DNA of 64,000 bases, from assembly GCA_031180725.1 (NCBI GenBank), contig JAPSLO010000012.1, positions 151,801 to 215,800 on the forward strand. Reading direction: 5' to 3'. The stretch comes from Roseomonas sp. (GTDB lineage: Bacteria; Pseudomonadota; Alphaproteobacteria; Acetobacterales; Acetobacteraceae). The notes beneath the pieces are model-generated. The model ran no database searches. It was not told the DNA's origin and was given only the letters and a program-made list of their open reading frames with translations. Below are positions 1 through 8,313 of this stretch, piece by piece. Every line of letters starts with the position of its first letter. Within the stretch, counting starts at the first letter, position 1. A program made the position numbers and the translations under genes.

Positions 1-958
1 TCCAGCCGTTGATGTCGGTCCAGCTCCAGCGCATGCCCGTGCCGGGGTGCGCCGGGTTCAGGTAGTACTCCATATTGTTGAAGAGGGCCTGTGACTCCTC
101 CGCCGCGCGGCCCATTGTGCGGCCCCAATAGGCCGACATGCCGGTGCGGCCCGCCGCGTGCTGGTCCACCACCTGCAGGAAGCTGAACTCCACCGCCGTG
201 CGCGGCATGGTCGGGTGCAGGCGACGGATGAAGTCGAAGGCCTCAACGGTCGCCGGGCTGTCGAACACGGTGCGGAACTCGGCCTGTGGGTCCCAGGTCA
301 TGCCGCCGGCCTGCCAGATGAACTGGGTGATGTGGTAGTCGGCACAGAGATTGCGGCCTAGCGCCATGGTGTAGCCCGCCATGCCCGGCCGCCGCTCGGC
401 AATCACGCGGGCGGCGTTGGCGAACTGGTCCCAGTTCCAGGTCGCGGGATTGCCCAGGCCGAACTCGTCCACGAGATCCTGCTGCACCACGAGCAAGCAG
501 GGCTGGTGGTGGACGGGCACCGCGTACTGCGTCCCGCGCCAGGCCCCGAACTGCTCCAAGGTGAAGCCGTCCACCAATCGCTCCTGCGCGCGAATGGCCC
601 GGTTCACGTCGTCCACCGGCTCCAGCAGCCCCTCGGCCGCGAGCTGGTAGGCGATGGGGCTCTCCACACTGATCAGGGCGGGCGGGCGGCGGGCGGCGAG
701 GTCGGTGGCGAGCTTCACCGTCACGCCGTCCCAGGGGATCTGCTCCACCTCGAACCGGATGTTGGCATTGCTGCGCTGCGCCCACTCGTTCATGCCGTTG
801 ACGAAGACGCCACCATAGGGGCCAGGCTCACCCCAGACGCGCGCCACGCGCGGCTGGGTCTGGGCGATGGCGGGTGCGGCAAGGCCAGCGGCGGCCAGCG
901 TCGCCGTGCCCTGCAGGAGCCGGCGGCGCGAGGCCCAGGCGCGCATGGTGTCGGTCAT
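1..958 (-). CDS. ABC transporter substrate-binding protein, family 1 (3' end outside window)
   Basis: Periplasmic solute-binding protein, probably for a sugar or sugar-like solute. The gene runs off the left edge, so it is absent from the ORF track; about 319 codons are readable. It begins MTDTMRAWASRRRLLQG, a twin-arginine-type signal followed by an Ala-rich stretch ending in APAIAQ, so Tat export is likely. The mature part has the family 1 look (VEQIPWDGVTVKLATDLAA, GLLEPVDDV, GTQYAVPVHHQPCLLV, GRTMGRAAEES). The ATG at 958 is preceded at good spacing by GGGAGGAG. It lies 60 bp after a HisD-family gene on the same strand. Permease and ATPase genes would have to be to the left of the window. 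Confidence 0.85.
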   Translation of the reverse strand, partial: MTDTMRAWASRRRLLQGTATLAAAGLAAPAIAQTQPRVARVWGEPGPYGGVFVNGMNEWAQRSNANIRFEVEQIPWDGVTVKLATDLAARRPPALISVESPIAYQLAAEGLLEPVDDVNRAIRAQERLVDGFTLEQFGAWRGTQYAVPVHHQPCLLVVQQDLVDEFGLGNPATWNWDQFANAARVIAERRPGMAGYTMALGRNLCADYHITQFIWQAGGMTWDPQAEFRTVFDSPATVEAFDFIRRLHPTMPRTAVEFSFLQVVDQHAAGRTGMSAYWGRTMGRAAEESQALFNNMEYYLNPAHPGTGMRWSWTDINGW

Positions 959-1018
959 CTCTCCAACTCCTCCCTTTGTGGCGCGGGTCATCTCGCCCGC
1001 GCCCTTGTGGACGCTTGC

Positions 1019-2302
1019 TCAAGCGTTCTTCGGGGCATAGCGGGCGAAGCGGACGTCGGCGGTCTTCTCGTGCGCCAGCATCCCTTCTTCATGGCAGATA
1101 CGACCCATGATGGGTGCGATGCGGCGCGAGGCCTCGTCGGAGAGGCGCTGCCAGGTAATGGTCTTGATGAACTTCCCAACCCAGAGCCCGCCCGTGTAGC
1201 GGCCGGCCCGTCCGGTCGGCAGGGTGTGGTTCGTTCCCACCCCCTTGTCGCCATAGGCGACGGTGGACTGCTCGCCCAGGAAGAGGCTGCCGTAGTTCCG
1301 CAGCCGGGCGAGGTACCAGTCGTCCCGCGCCGTCTGCACCTCCAGGTGTTCGGGAGCGTATTCGTCGCTGACCTCCACCGCCTCCTCGTCGCTGTCCACG
1401 ACGACGATCTCGCCGAGCGTCTCCCACGCCTTGCCGGCGACGGCGGCGGTGGGCAGCGTCTCGAGCTGCAGCGCGATCTCGTCCAGCACCTGCTGGCCGA
1501 AGCGGTGCGATGTGGTGACGAGCCAGGCGGGGCTGTCCGGACCGTGCTCCGCCTGGCCGAGCAGGTCGGTGGCGACGAGCGCCGGGTCCGCCGTCTCGTC
1601 GGCGATCACCATGATCTCGGTGGGCCCCGCGAGCAGGTCGATGCCGACCGTGCCGAAAAGCTGGCGCTTGGCCTCGGCCACGAAGGCGTTGCCGGGCCCG
1701 GTGATCATGTCACGCGGCGTCATGCCGACGCAGCCATAGGCCATCGAGGCGAGGGCTTGTACGCCGCCGATGCAGTAGATCTCGTCGGCGCCGGAGGTTT
1801 GGAGCGCGTAGAGAGTCTGGGGGTATATCCCCTCGCCCTCGCGCGGCGGGGCAGCGCCGATTACGTGGCCGACGCCCGCGACCTTGGCGGTCGCGACCGA
1901 CATGATGGCGGCGGAGATGAGCGGATACTTCCCGCCTGGGATGTAGCAGCCCGCCTTCGCGACCGGGATGAGCTTCTGGCCCAGCACGATGCCGGGCTCG
2001 ATCTCGGTCTCGAACTCCCGCATCGAGTCCCGCTGCGCCTTGGCGAAGTCGGTCACCCTGGCGTGGCAGTACGCGAAGTCCTCCTTGAAGGTCTCGGGCA
2101 GGGCGCGGGCGTTGGCGCGGATCTCGTCCTCGGTCACGCGGAAGGCCGGCTTGTCCCAGCGGTCGAACTCGCGGGCGTAGCGGCGGACGGCGTCGTCCCC
2201 GTGGGCGGCGATGTCGTCGAGGATAGCGCGCACCCGGTCCTCGAGCCCGCGGCGATCCGCCTGGCGCTGCGGCTGCGCGCGCTTGACGTAGGTTCGCGCC
2301 AT
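1019..2302 (-). CDS. Histidinol dehydrogenase family protein (HisD/HpsN-like)
   Basis: NAD-dependent alcohol dehydrogenase of the histidinol dehydrogenase family, 427 aa, full family length. Family signatures are visible: IPGGKYPL, GPGNAFVAEAKRQLFG, GPTEIMVIAD, the zinc-site Q/H pair in LLGQAEHGPDS, the catalytic Glu-His pair in YAPEHLEV, and TNHTLPTGRAGRYTGG. The gene is not with other his genes but beside an ABC sugar-type binding protein. The GTNHTLPTGRAGRYTGGLWVGKFIK segment resembles the sulfopropanediol 3-dehydrogenase (HpsN) branch rather than biosynthetic HisD, so a catabolic polyol or sulfonate dehydrogenase is more likely; this is inference. The start is supported by GGGGAGGAGG upstream of the ATG. 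Confidence 0.85.
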   Translation of the reverse strand: MARTYVKRAQPQRQADRRGLEDRVRAILDDIAAHGDDAVRRYAREFDRWDKPAFRVTEDEIRANARALPETFKEDFAYCHARVTDFAKAQRDSMREFETEIEPGIVLGQKLIPVAKAGCYIPGGKYPLISAAIMSVATAKVAGVGHVIGAAPPREGEGIYPQTLYALQTSGADEIYCIGGVQALASMAYGCVGMTPRDMITGPGNAFVAEAKRQLFGTVGIDLLAGPTEIMVIADETADPALVATDLLGQAEHGPDSPAWLVTTSHRFGQQVLDEIALQLETLPTAAVAGKAWETLGEIVVVDSDEEAVEVSDEYAPEHLEVQTARDDWYLARLRNYGSLFLGEQSTVAYGDKGVGTNHTLPTGRAGRYTGGLWVGKFIKTITWQRLSDEASRRIAPIMGRICHEEGMLAHEKTADVRFARYAPKNA

Positions 2303-2433
2303 TGCGGCCTCCTCCCCAACAACCTTGTCTTTGGGGAGGAGCCTAAGTGGCGCGTCGCGCGGACGTCAACCAACCGTGCGGCGTCTGCGTTCGCCGCTCC
2401 AAGCTCAGGTGCAGCTGAAGGATCGGCGGCCCG

Positions 2434-2613
2434 TCAGTCTCCCTCTTCCGGCGCGATAAGGGCGCGGTGCTCGGCCGGGCCCCAGACGGGTGAGCCGAGG
2501 CTGATCTGGCGCATGCTCGCCTGCACCTCCGAGTTCGCAACGGCTTCGGCGAGTTCGGAGAAGAGCCGCGTCGCGATCGCGTCGGGTTTGCGGCCCGGCG
2601 CCCTCTGCCCCTG
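2434..2613 (-). pseudogene. Possible Bug/TctC receptor C-terminal remnant
   Basis: An open stretch of about 60 codons without a start reads KPDAIATRLFSELAEAV, then NSEVQASMRQISLGSP, and stops after PEEGD. The spacing resembles the C-terminal helix of Bug receptors (PDAIVARLNRELNAAL). There is no upstream part, so it can only be a 3' remnant. Apart from this piece and the one at 2996, nothing coding was recognised between 2303 and 3154. Confidence 0.3.
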
Positions 2614-2995
2614 CTAGTCCAGCCCAGCGACCGAGCGCTGCGTCGAGCGACCTATTTGGGCGGGCGTGTTGGGTTGGGTGGCGGGTGGCCTCGCCCGATT
2701 AGAGAGATCGACGCCCGCAGTCGCGTGAGGATGGCGGTACGATGTCCTGTCCAGCCGTCCGCAGCCAGCATCATCATTGTGTGGTAGGACGGGCAGAGCC
2801 GCCTTCAATGTTATGAGCGAGCCGCCGACACTCCGACTGCTTGTCCGCTTTCCGCCCAACCCGGTCAGCCGCGGCTGGTTGCGCTCGGTCCGCTTACAGG
2901 ACATCGGGCGAACCACCGGATGACCGACACGGGCACCATGCTGCCGGTCCGCTCGGAACGGCGTGCTCGTCCCGAGCGGACAAGGCCCGGCCGCG

Positions 2996-3124
2996 TCATG
3001 GCCGCGGCGCCCCGTCAGCGCCAGCGGGCCTGAACTTCACCAGCGTGACCTCCGGCGTCACCGGATCGAAAATCACCTCCACCGGCATCCCGATCGGCAT
3101 CTCGGCCCTTAAACAGATCGCTTT
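2996..3124 (-). pseudogene. DUF35 OB-fold protein C-terminal remnant
   Basis: Reading frame LRAEMPIGMPVEVIFDPVT then PEVTLVKFRPAG ends at a TGA. This matches the C-terminal beta-strands of DUF35 OB-fold acyl-CoA-associated proteins (pattern: LRIGMPVEVVFDDVTPEVTLPKFRP). A stop codon lies immediately upstream, so only about 40 residues of the usual 130 or more remain and the zinc-ribbon half is gone. It is probably a deletion relic of a CoA-linked catabolic gene. Confidence 0.55.
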
Positions 3125-3154
3125 TTAAAGGCCCCGGCCTCTGGTGGGGTGGGC

Positions 3155-3179
3155 CGGGAGGGGCAAAAAGCCCCTCCCG
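3155..3179 (-). terminator. Strong hairpin after the GntR gene
   Basis: A perfect 10-bp stem, CGGGAGGGGC / GCCCCTCCCG, with an AAAAA loop. It starts 14 bp past the stop codon of the GntR gene, at the 3' end of the minus-strand operon 3193-10726. No clear U-tract follows, which is common for GC-rich alphaproteobacterial terminators. Confidence 0.65.
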
Positions 3180-3192
3180 ACGGCCGCCGACC

Positions 3193-3960
3193 CTATCGCA
3201 GCTTGATGTCGATACGTACCACGTCGCCGCGGTAGATGCCGTCGGCTACCAGCACCAGTTGGCCGCGCTGGTCCACGGCGGCGCGGTGGACATGGGCGAC
3301 GGGCGCGTTCAGCGGCAGGTGCAGCGCCGCAGCGGTTTCGACATCGGCGGTGCCGATCGTCAGGGTCTGGCGGGCGTCGCTGATGCGCACACCGGGGATG
3401 CCGGCCACCAGTTTCAGCGCCGTCTTGCTGCGCAGGTCCTCGTCCGAAACCTTCGGCCGCAGCCTTTCATCCAGGAAGACATCCGCCACCATGAAGGGCT
3501 GCCCGTCGCGCCAGTGGCGGCGGCGGATATGGCTGTAGCTGGCCGCCGGCGTGCCGATGGCCGCGCCCGGTGCGGCGCTGCCGGCGATGCCCTGGATCTC
3601 GCCGAGTACTTCGATCTCCGCCCCTTCGCGGGAGCGCAGAAGGCCGGACCAGTCCGTCTCTACCTCGCACCACAGCCGGTTGCCGGCGGGAGCCGCGCGC
3701 ACGAAGGTGCCCTTGGCGCGGAAGCGCTCGATCAGCCCCTCGGCCTCCAGCTGGTCCAGCGCCTGCCGGATGGTGGCCCGCGCTACACCGCATTCGGCCG
3801 CCAGCTCATCCACCGTGGGAATTTGGACACCCGGCCTCCAGGCGCCTTGTTCGATCCGACGCCGGAACAGGGTGGCGAGCTGGATGTAGCGCGAGACGGC
3901 GCTGCGGCTGAGATCGACTGCAGGCGTCGCAGAACGGACAGGGCGGACGGCCGAGGGCAT
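3193..3960 (-). CDS. GntR family (HutC/UTRA-type) transcriptional regulator
   Basis: Winged-helix repressor, about 255 aa from the chosen ATG. The N-terminal third has the GntR helix-turn-helix (YIQLATLFRRRIEQGAWRPG, IPTVDELAAECGVARATIRQ, LEAEGLIERFRAKGTFV). The rest is a UTRA effector domain, with YSHIRRRHWRDGQPFMV and the C-terminal VADGIYRGDVVRIDI. The track start at 4005 would overlap the preceding dehydrogenase; the ATG at 3960 lies 11 bp after that gene's stop and fits better, though no clear ribosome site is seen. It is the last gene of the Bug/ECH/CoA-transferase operon and probably its regulator. The effector is unknown. Confidence 0.88.
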   Translation of the reverse strand: MPSAVRPVRSATPAVDLSRSAVSRYIQLATLFRRRIEQGAWRPGVQIPTVDELAAECGVARATIRQALDQLEAEGLIERFRAKGTFVRAAPAGNRLWCEVETDWSGLLRSREGAEIEVLGEIQGIAGSAAPGAAIGTPAASYSHIRRRHWRDGQPFMVADVFLDERLRPKVSDEDLRSKTALKLVAGIPGVRISDARQTLTIGTADVETAAALHLPLNAPVAHVHRAAVDQRGQLVLVADGIYRGDVVRIDIKLR

Positions 3961-3970
3961 GCGCCGATGG

Positions 3971-4900
3971 TTAGCCGGCGCCTGCTGCGGCGTCCAGGAA
4001 ATCACGGCCCTCGCGGAAGGCCTCGATGTCGCTCAGGATCCGGCCAATCAGCGCGGCACGCGTCTCGTAGGTCAGCGATGCCGAATGCGGTGCCAGGCAG
4101 ACGTGCTCCATCGCCAGGAAGCGCGGATCCAGCGCCGGTTCGGTGGCGAAGACATCCAGCCCCGCTCCGGCGATGGTGCCATCCTGCAGGGCGGTAATCA
4201 GCGCCTCCTCATCCACCACCGAGCCGCGGGCAATGTTCACCAGCACGCCGCGCGGTCCGAGGGCACGCAGCACCTCGGCATTCACCGCGCCATCCGTGTC
4301 CTTGCCGCCCGGCATGGAGAGGATCAGCACGTCAGACCTGGCAGCCAGGTCGCGCAGGGAAGGGACATATTCGTAGCCCAGCTCCGGCTTCGGCCGCGGC
4401 CCGGTCCAGAGCACGGTCATGCCGAGCCCCGCGCAGCGCCGCGCGATTGCCTGCCCGATGCGGCCCATGCCGACGATGCCAGCGGTCTTGCGGTGCAGGC
4501 TGATGCCGAGCCGGATGCGTTCCTTGTTCCAGCGGCCGGCGCGTACGAAGCGGTCCGCTTCCGCCACCATGCGCGCGGCGCCGTACATCAGGCCAATGGC
4601 GGCATCCGCCACGTCCTCAGTCATTACATCCGGCGTATAGGCGACCCTGACGCTGCGGCGCGCAGCCGCGGACAGGTCCAGCTTCTCCAGACCCGTGCCC
4701 TGGCTGGAAAGCAGCTTCAGGTCCGGCAACCGGGCAAGCTGCGCATCAGTCACGCCATGCATCGCGGTGGTGACGGCAATGCGGAAGCCGGCGCGCGGGC
4801 CTTCCGCCGGCTTGTCCTCCACCAGTTCGAAGCGTTCGGCCAGCGCGGCGCGCAGGTCGGCGGGAATAGGGCAGAGGAGGAGGATGGCCTCACGCGACAT
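3971..4900 (-). CDS. D-2-hydroxyacid dehydrogenase
   Basis: NAD(P)-dependent reductase of 2-oxoacids such as glyoxylate or hydroxypyruvate, 309 aa, normal family length. The nucleotide-binding motif GMGRIGQAIA lies near residue 145. The catalytic triad is seen as Arg in NIARGSVVDE, Glu in DVFATEP and His in LAPHSAS. The gene sits 4 bp after the enoyl-CoA hydratase, so it is in the same operon. Substrate cannot be read from sequence; the glyoxylate/hydroxypyruvate reductase group is the closest in appearance. Confidence 0.9.
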   Translation of the reverse strand: MSREAILLLCPIPADLRAALAERFELVEDKPAEGPRAGFRIAVTTAMHGVTDAQLARLPDLKLLSSQGTGLEKLDLSAAARRSVRVAYTPDVMTEDVADAAIGLMYGAARMVAEADRFVRAGRWNKERIRLGISLHRKTAGIVGMGRIGQAIARRCAGLGMTVLWTGPRPKPELGYEYVPSLRDLAARSDVLILSMPGGKDTDGAVNAEVLRALGPRGVLVNIARGSVVDEEALITALQDGTIAGAGLDVFATEPALDPRFLAMEHVCLAPHSASLTYETRAALIGRILSDIEAFREGRDFLDAAAGAG

Positions 4901-4903
4901 GGC

Positions 4904-5680
4904 TCAGCGTCCCTTGAACACGGGCTTGCGCTTCTCGGCGAAGGCACGCCAAGCTTCCTGCGTGTCCTCGGTCTTCGACAGGGCCGCGGTCTGGCCCTGC
5001 TCGAAGCGGTAGCCTTCGTGCAGGGGCATGTATTCGGTCACCTGGAAGCTCTTCTTCGCCGCCTGCACCGCCAGCGGCACCTTGCCGGCGATCTGCTGGC
5101 CGATCTTCACAGCCTCATCCAAAATCCGGTCGCGCGGCAGGCACATGGAGGCCACATTCATCCGCAGCAGTTCGGGACCCGGGATGCGGCGGGCGGTGTA
5201 GACCATCAGCCGTGCATCGGATTCGCCGAAATGGCGGCGCACATGCTTCACGCCGCCGGCCAGGCCGACATCCACCTCCGTCATGGCCAGGTAGGAATCC
5301 TCGGCCACCAGGATGATGTCGGCACACAATGCCAGCACGGCGCCAGCGCCGATGGCCAGGCCGTTGACTGCGGCGATCACCGGCTTGCCGCATTCCATCA
5401 CGCAGTCGAAGGAGGCGCGGGTGAGGCGGTTGTGGCGCTGATAGGCGCCGGCCTCGCCAGCAATGTTCGGCCGCTCCTTCAGGTCGGCACCGGCGCTGAA
5501 GGCCTTGCCGGCGCCGGTCAGCACCACGGCGCGCACATCCTCGCGGTCGTGCAGCGCGTCGAAGACATGGATCAGCTCCTCCTTCAGCGCACGGTTCACC
5601 GCATTCACGGGCGGGCGATCCAAGGTGACGGTCGCGACGTAATCAGCGACCTCCAGCTTCAGCGTCTCGTAGCTGCTCAT
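4904..5680 (-). CDS. Enoyl-CoA hydratase/isomerase family protein
   Basis: Crotonase-fold enzyme, about 258 aa from the ATG at 5680, which overlaps the upstream Bug gene stop as ATGA. The CoA-binding and oxyanion-hole segments are present (AFSAGADLKERP, AAVNGLAIGAGAVLALCADI), followed by LAMTEVDVGLAGGVKH. The first catalytic Glu position of hydratases is replaced here (NGLAIGAGAVLAL), while a Glu is kept in MTEVDVG. The reaction may therefore be a hydration, an isomerisation or a C-C cleavage. Genomic partners (CaiB-type CoA transferase, 2-hydroxyacid dehydrogenase, Bug receptors) imply degradation of an imported organic acid as its CoA thioester. Confidence 0.9.
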   Translation of the reverse strand: MSSYETLKLEVADYVATVTLDRPPVNAVNRALKEELIHVFDALHDREDVRAVVLTGAGKAFSAGADLKERPNIAGEAGAYQRHNRLTRASFDCVMECGKPVIAAVNGLAIGAGAVLALCADIILVAEDSYLAMTEVDVGLAGGVKHVRRHFGESDARLMVYTARRIPGPELLRMNVASMCLPRDRILDEAVKIGQQIAGKVPLAVQAAKKSFQVTEYMPLHEGYRFEQGQTAALSKTEDTQEAWRAFAEKRKPVFKGR

Positions 5681-6636
5681 TCCGCGCGAATCCCTGCCGC
5701 TTCGATCACTTGCTTCCACCGTGCGCTTTCCGCCGCCAGGGTCGCCGCCAGCTCCTCCGGCGTGGAGGGGGTGGCTTCCTCGCCCAGTGATTCCATCCGC
5801 GCGCGATAGGCGGGGTCGTTCAGGATACCGACGATCGCCTGGTTCAGCCGCGCGATGATGGGGGCGGGCGTGCCGCCGGTGGCGGCGATGTAGTTGAAGG
5901 GCGCGGCATCGAAGCCGATTAGTGTCTCGGCCAGCGCCGGCAGTTCCGGCGCCAGCTTCGACCGCTGCGGCGTGGTGACGCCCAGCGCCCGCAACTGCCC
6001 GGCACGAGAGGGCGGCAGCAGGATAGAGAGAGTATCCAGCGCCATGCTGACATTGCCACCCAGCAGGTCCGTCATTGCCGGGCCGGTGCCTCGATAGGGC
6101 ACATGGGTGATGTCGATGCGGCCCAGGAACTTCAGCATCTCTCCCGCCAGATGCGAGGAGGAGCCGACACCCGAGGAAGCAAAGGTCAGCGTACCCGGGC
6201 GGGACTTTGCCAGGGCCACCAGTTCCGCCACATCCTTCACCGGCAGGGATGGATGCACCGCCAACAGATTCGGCGCCCGCTTGTAGCCGCTGACCGGCGC
6301 GAAATCCTTTACCGGGTCATAGGGCACGCTGCGCATCAGCCAGGGATTGACGATCTGCGGCCCCGGCGTGCCGTAGAGCAGCGTGTGCCCGTCCGGCGCT
6401 GCGCGCGCGACCATCTGGGCGCCCAGCGTGGCGCCGCCACCGGGGCGGTTCTCCACCACCACCGGCTGGCCCAGCACGGGCGTCAGTGCTTCCGCGATCT
6501 GGCGGGCCGAGGCATCCGCGGAACCGCCGGCCGCGAAAGGGCAGATCAGCCGCACGGGGCGGTTCGGGTAGCCCTGCGCCCGCGCCACGGCGGGCGCGGC
6601 AAGGGCGGCCAGGAGGACACGACGGGAGAGCGTCAT
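5677..6636 (-). CDS. Bug family (TctC-type) tricarboxylate/carboxylate receptor
   Basis: Periplasmic binding protein for organic acids, 319 aa. It has the signal peptide MTLSRRVLLAALAAPAVARAQ, the canonical first strand YPNRPVRLICPFAAGGSAD, QPVVVENRPGGGATLGA, ARAAPDGHTLLYG, the SSGVGSSSHLAGEM segment and HVPYRGTGPAMTDLLGG. It overlaps both neighbours by ATGA. It would partner a TctA/TctB permease, but none is in the window. It is the last of three tandem Bug genes. Confidence 0.92.
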   Translation of the reverse strand: MTLSRRVLLAALAAPAVARAQGYPNRPVRLICPFAAGGSADASARQIAEALTPVLGQPVVVENRPGGGATLGAQMVARAAPDGHTLLYGTPGPQIVNPWLMRSVPYDPVKDFAPVSGYKRAPNLLAVHPSLPVKDVAELVALAKSRPGTLTFASSGVGSSSHLAGEMLKFLGRIDITHVPYRGTGPAMTDLLGGNVSMALDTLSILLPPSRAGQLRALGVTTPQRSKLAPELPALAETLIGFDAAPFNYIAATGGTPAPIIARLNQAIVGILNDPAYRARMESLGEEATPSTPEELAATLAAESARWKQVIEAAGIRAE

Positions 6637-7592
6637 TCGATGGTGATCCCCTGGGCGGAGATCACGCCGCGCCAGCGCTCGATCTCCTCCTGAATCATGG
6701 TTGCCAGATCCTCCGGCGTGCCGCCCAGCCCCTCGGAGCCCAGCGAGGCCAGGCGGTCACGCACCGTGGGGAGGTTCAGCGCGCGGTTCACCGATGCGTT
6801 CACCGCCAACACGGCCTCGCGCGGCGTGTTGGCGGGCATGACCAGGTAATTGAAGGAGGCCTCGTGATAGCCCGGCAGGGTGCGCGCGATGGGCGGCAGC
6901 TCCGGCGCGATCTGCGCCGGGTCGCGCGTGCTGACGGCCAGCGCCTTCAGCCGTCCCTCGCGCACCAGCGGGATCAGCGAGGCGGCAGTATCCAGTGTGA
7001 AGTCGATGCGGCCGCCGATGATGTCCTGCACGCCTGGTGCAGTGCCGCGATAGGGCACGTGCAGGAAGTTGACGCCTGCCATCTGCGCCAGCATCGCCAC
7101 GGCGAGATGTGCCGAGGAGCCGATACCGGAGCTGCTGTGGCTGACCTCGCCCGGCCGCGCCTTGGCCATGGCGATCAGGTCGGCGACGCTGTTCGCCGGG
7201 AAGTCCGGCCGCACCACCAGCAGCTTCGGTGAGCGAATCAGCGCCGCGAGCGGCGTGAAGTCCTTCTCCGCGTCATACTGCAGGTTCCTGATCATCAGCG
7301 GGTTGAGGATCTGGATCGGCGGCGGGCAGTAGAGCATCGTGTAGCCGTCGGGCGCGGAGCGCGCCACGGCGACGGCGGCGATCTGCCCGTTGGCGCCGGG
7401 CCGGTTCTCCACCACCACGGTCTGGCCGAGAGCTTGGCCCATCGGCTCCGCCACCAAGCGCGCCACGGTGTCTGCCGTGCCGGCCGGGGTGACGGGAATG
7501 ATCATGCGCAGCGAGCGCGTCGGCGCCCAGGATTGCGCGTAAGCCGTCGCCGGCAATGCGGCGGCGGCCAGCAGAAAGTTGCGGCGACGCAT
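6633..7592 (-). CDS. Bug family (TctC-type) carboxylate receptor
   Basis: Second of three tandem Bug receptors, 319 aa from the ATG at 7592 (MRRRNFLLAAAALPATAYAQ, a clear signal peptide); the track start at 7640 adds an out-of-context leader. Family marks are RSLRMIIPVTPAGTAD, VVVENRPGANGQ, ARSAPDGYTMLY and LHVPYRGTAPGVQDIIGG. It lies 5 bp after the truncated Bug gene. It differs from its neighbour in the ligand loop (TPAGTAD against FAAGGSAD), so a different ligand is plausible. Confidence 0.92.
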   Translation of the reverse strand: MRRRNFLLAAAALPATAYAQSWAPTRSLRMIIPVTPAGTADTVARLVAEPMGQALGQTVVVENRPGANGQIAAVAVARSAPDGYTMLYCPPPIQILNPLMIRNLQYDAEKDFTPLAALIRSPKLLVVRPDFPANSVADLIAMAKARPGEVSHSSSGIGSSAHLAVAMLAQMAGVNFLHVPYRGTAPGVQDIIGGRIDFTLDTAASLIPLVREGRLKALAVSTRDPAQIAPELPPIARTLPGYHEASFNYLVMPANTPREAVLAVNASVNRALNLPTVRDRLASLGSEGLGGTPEDLATMIQEEIERWRGVISAQGITIE

Positions 7593-7597
7593 GGCGG

Positions 7598-8245
7598 CTA
7601 CTCCAGCCGGACGCCGGTGGCGCGCACCACCTCGCCCCATTGGGTGTGGTTAGCACGGATGAAGTCGCCGAACTCGGCCGGCGAGCTGTTCACCACGCGG
7701 CCACCCTGCTCGGCCAGCAGGCGCTGTGTCTCGGCTTCCTCCAGCGAGGCGCGGGCGGCGCGGGTCAGGATAGCCACTCGCTCCGCCGGCACGCCGGCGG
7801 GTGCCAGCAGGCCATACCAGGTCTCCGAGACCACGCCCGGCACGCCGGCTTCCTCGGCGGTCGGAAGGCTGGGCAGCAGGGGCAGGCGTTCGCTGGCGGT
7901 GATGGCCAGCGGCTTCACGCCGTTGGTCCGCACCTGGCCGATCAGAGCCGGCACATCGGCGCAGAGGATCTCGATGCGGCCGGCCATGAGGTCCGTCAGC
8001 GCCGGTGCCGCGCCGCGATAAGGCACATGCACGATGTCGATGCCGGCGCGGGCTTCCACCACCACCGGCTTGCCGAGCTTGTCGCCCAGGCTGCGGCCGA
8101 CGATGCGCGCGATGATGTCGGCGGGACCGCCGGCGGCGAAGGGTACGATCAGGCGCACCGGCTGGTCGGGGAAAGCCTCCGCCCGGGCCAGGCCGGGCAG
8201 GAAGGGAAGCGCGAGCCCTGCCAGCGCTGTCCGCCTACGGATCAT
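7598..8245 (-). CDS. Bug family receptor with large internal deletion
   Basis: An open frame of 215 aa beginning with a good signal peptide (MIRRRTALAGLALPFLPGLARA) and the Bug N-terminus (PDQPVRLIVPFAAGGPADI). After KPVVVEARAG, near residue 68, it jumps directly to IDIVHVPYRGAAPALTDL. Comparison with the adjacent Bug gene shows about 106 residues missing, comprising most of the first lobe. The reading frame is preserved and the C-terminus is complete (WGEVVRATGVRLE). It probably cannot close on a ligand, so it is likely a recent pseudogene that is still translated within the operon. Confidence 0.75.
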   Translation of the reverse strand: MIRRRTALAGLALPFLPGLARAEAFPDQPVRLIVPFAAGGPADIIARIVGRSLGDKLGKPVVVEARAGIDIVHVPYRGAAPALTDLMAGRIEILCADVPALIGQVRTNGVKPLAITASERLPLLPSLPTAEEAGVPGVVSETWYGLLAPAGVPAERVAILTRAARASLEEAETQRLLAEQGGRVVNSSPAEFGDFIRANHTQWGEVVRATGVRLE

Positions 8246-8313
8246 GTATGGGATCCTCCCTCTTCTTGCTCGTTCAGTATCCGGTCGTGCGTTGCGCGGG
8301 CTTGTGCGCCTGC

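Noticed and set aside
506-2617. 703-codon plus-strand ORF
   Set aside because: Antisense to the ABC binding protein and the HisD-family gene; the His/Arg/Gly-rich translation matches no family and is the usual GC-rich shadow.
3959-5809. 616-codon plus-strand ORF
   Set aside because: Antisense to the 2-hydroxyacid dehydrogenase and enoyl-CoA hydratase, both of which have complete motifs.
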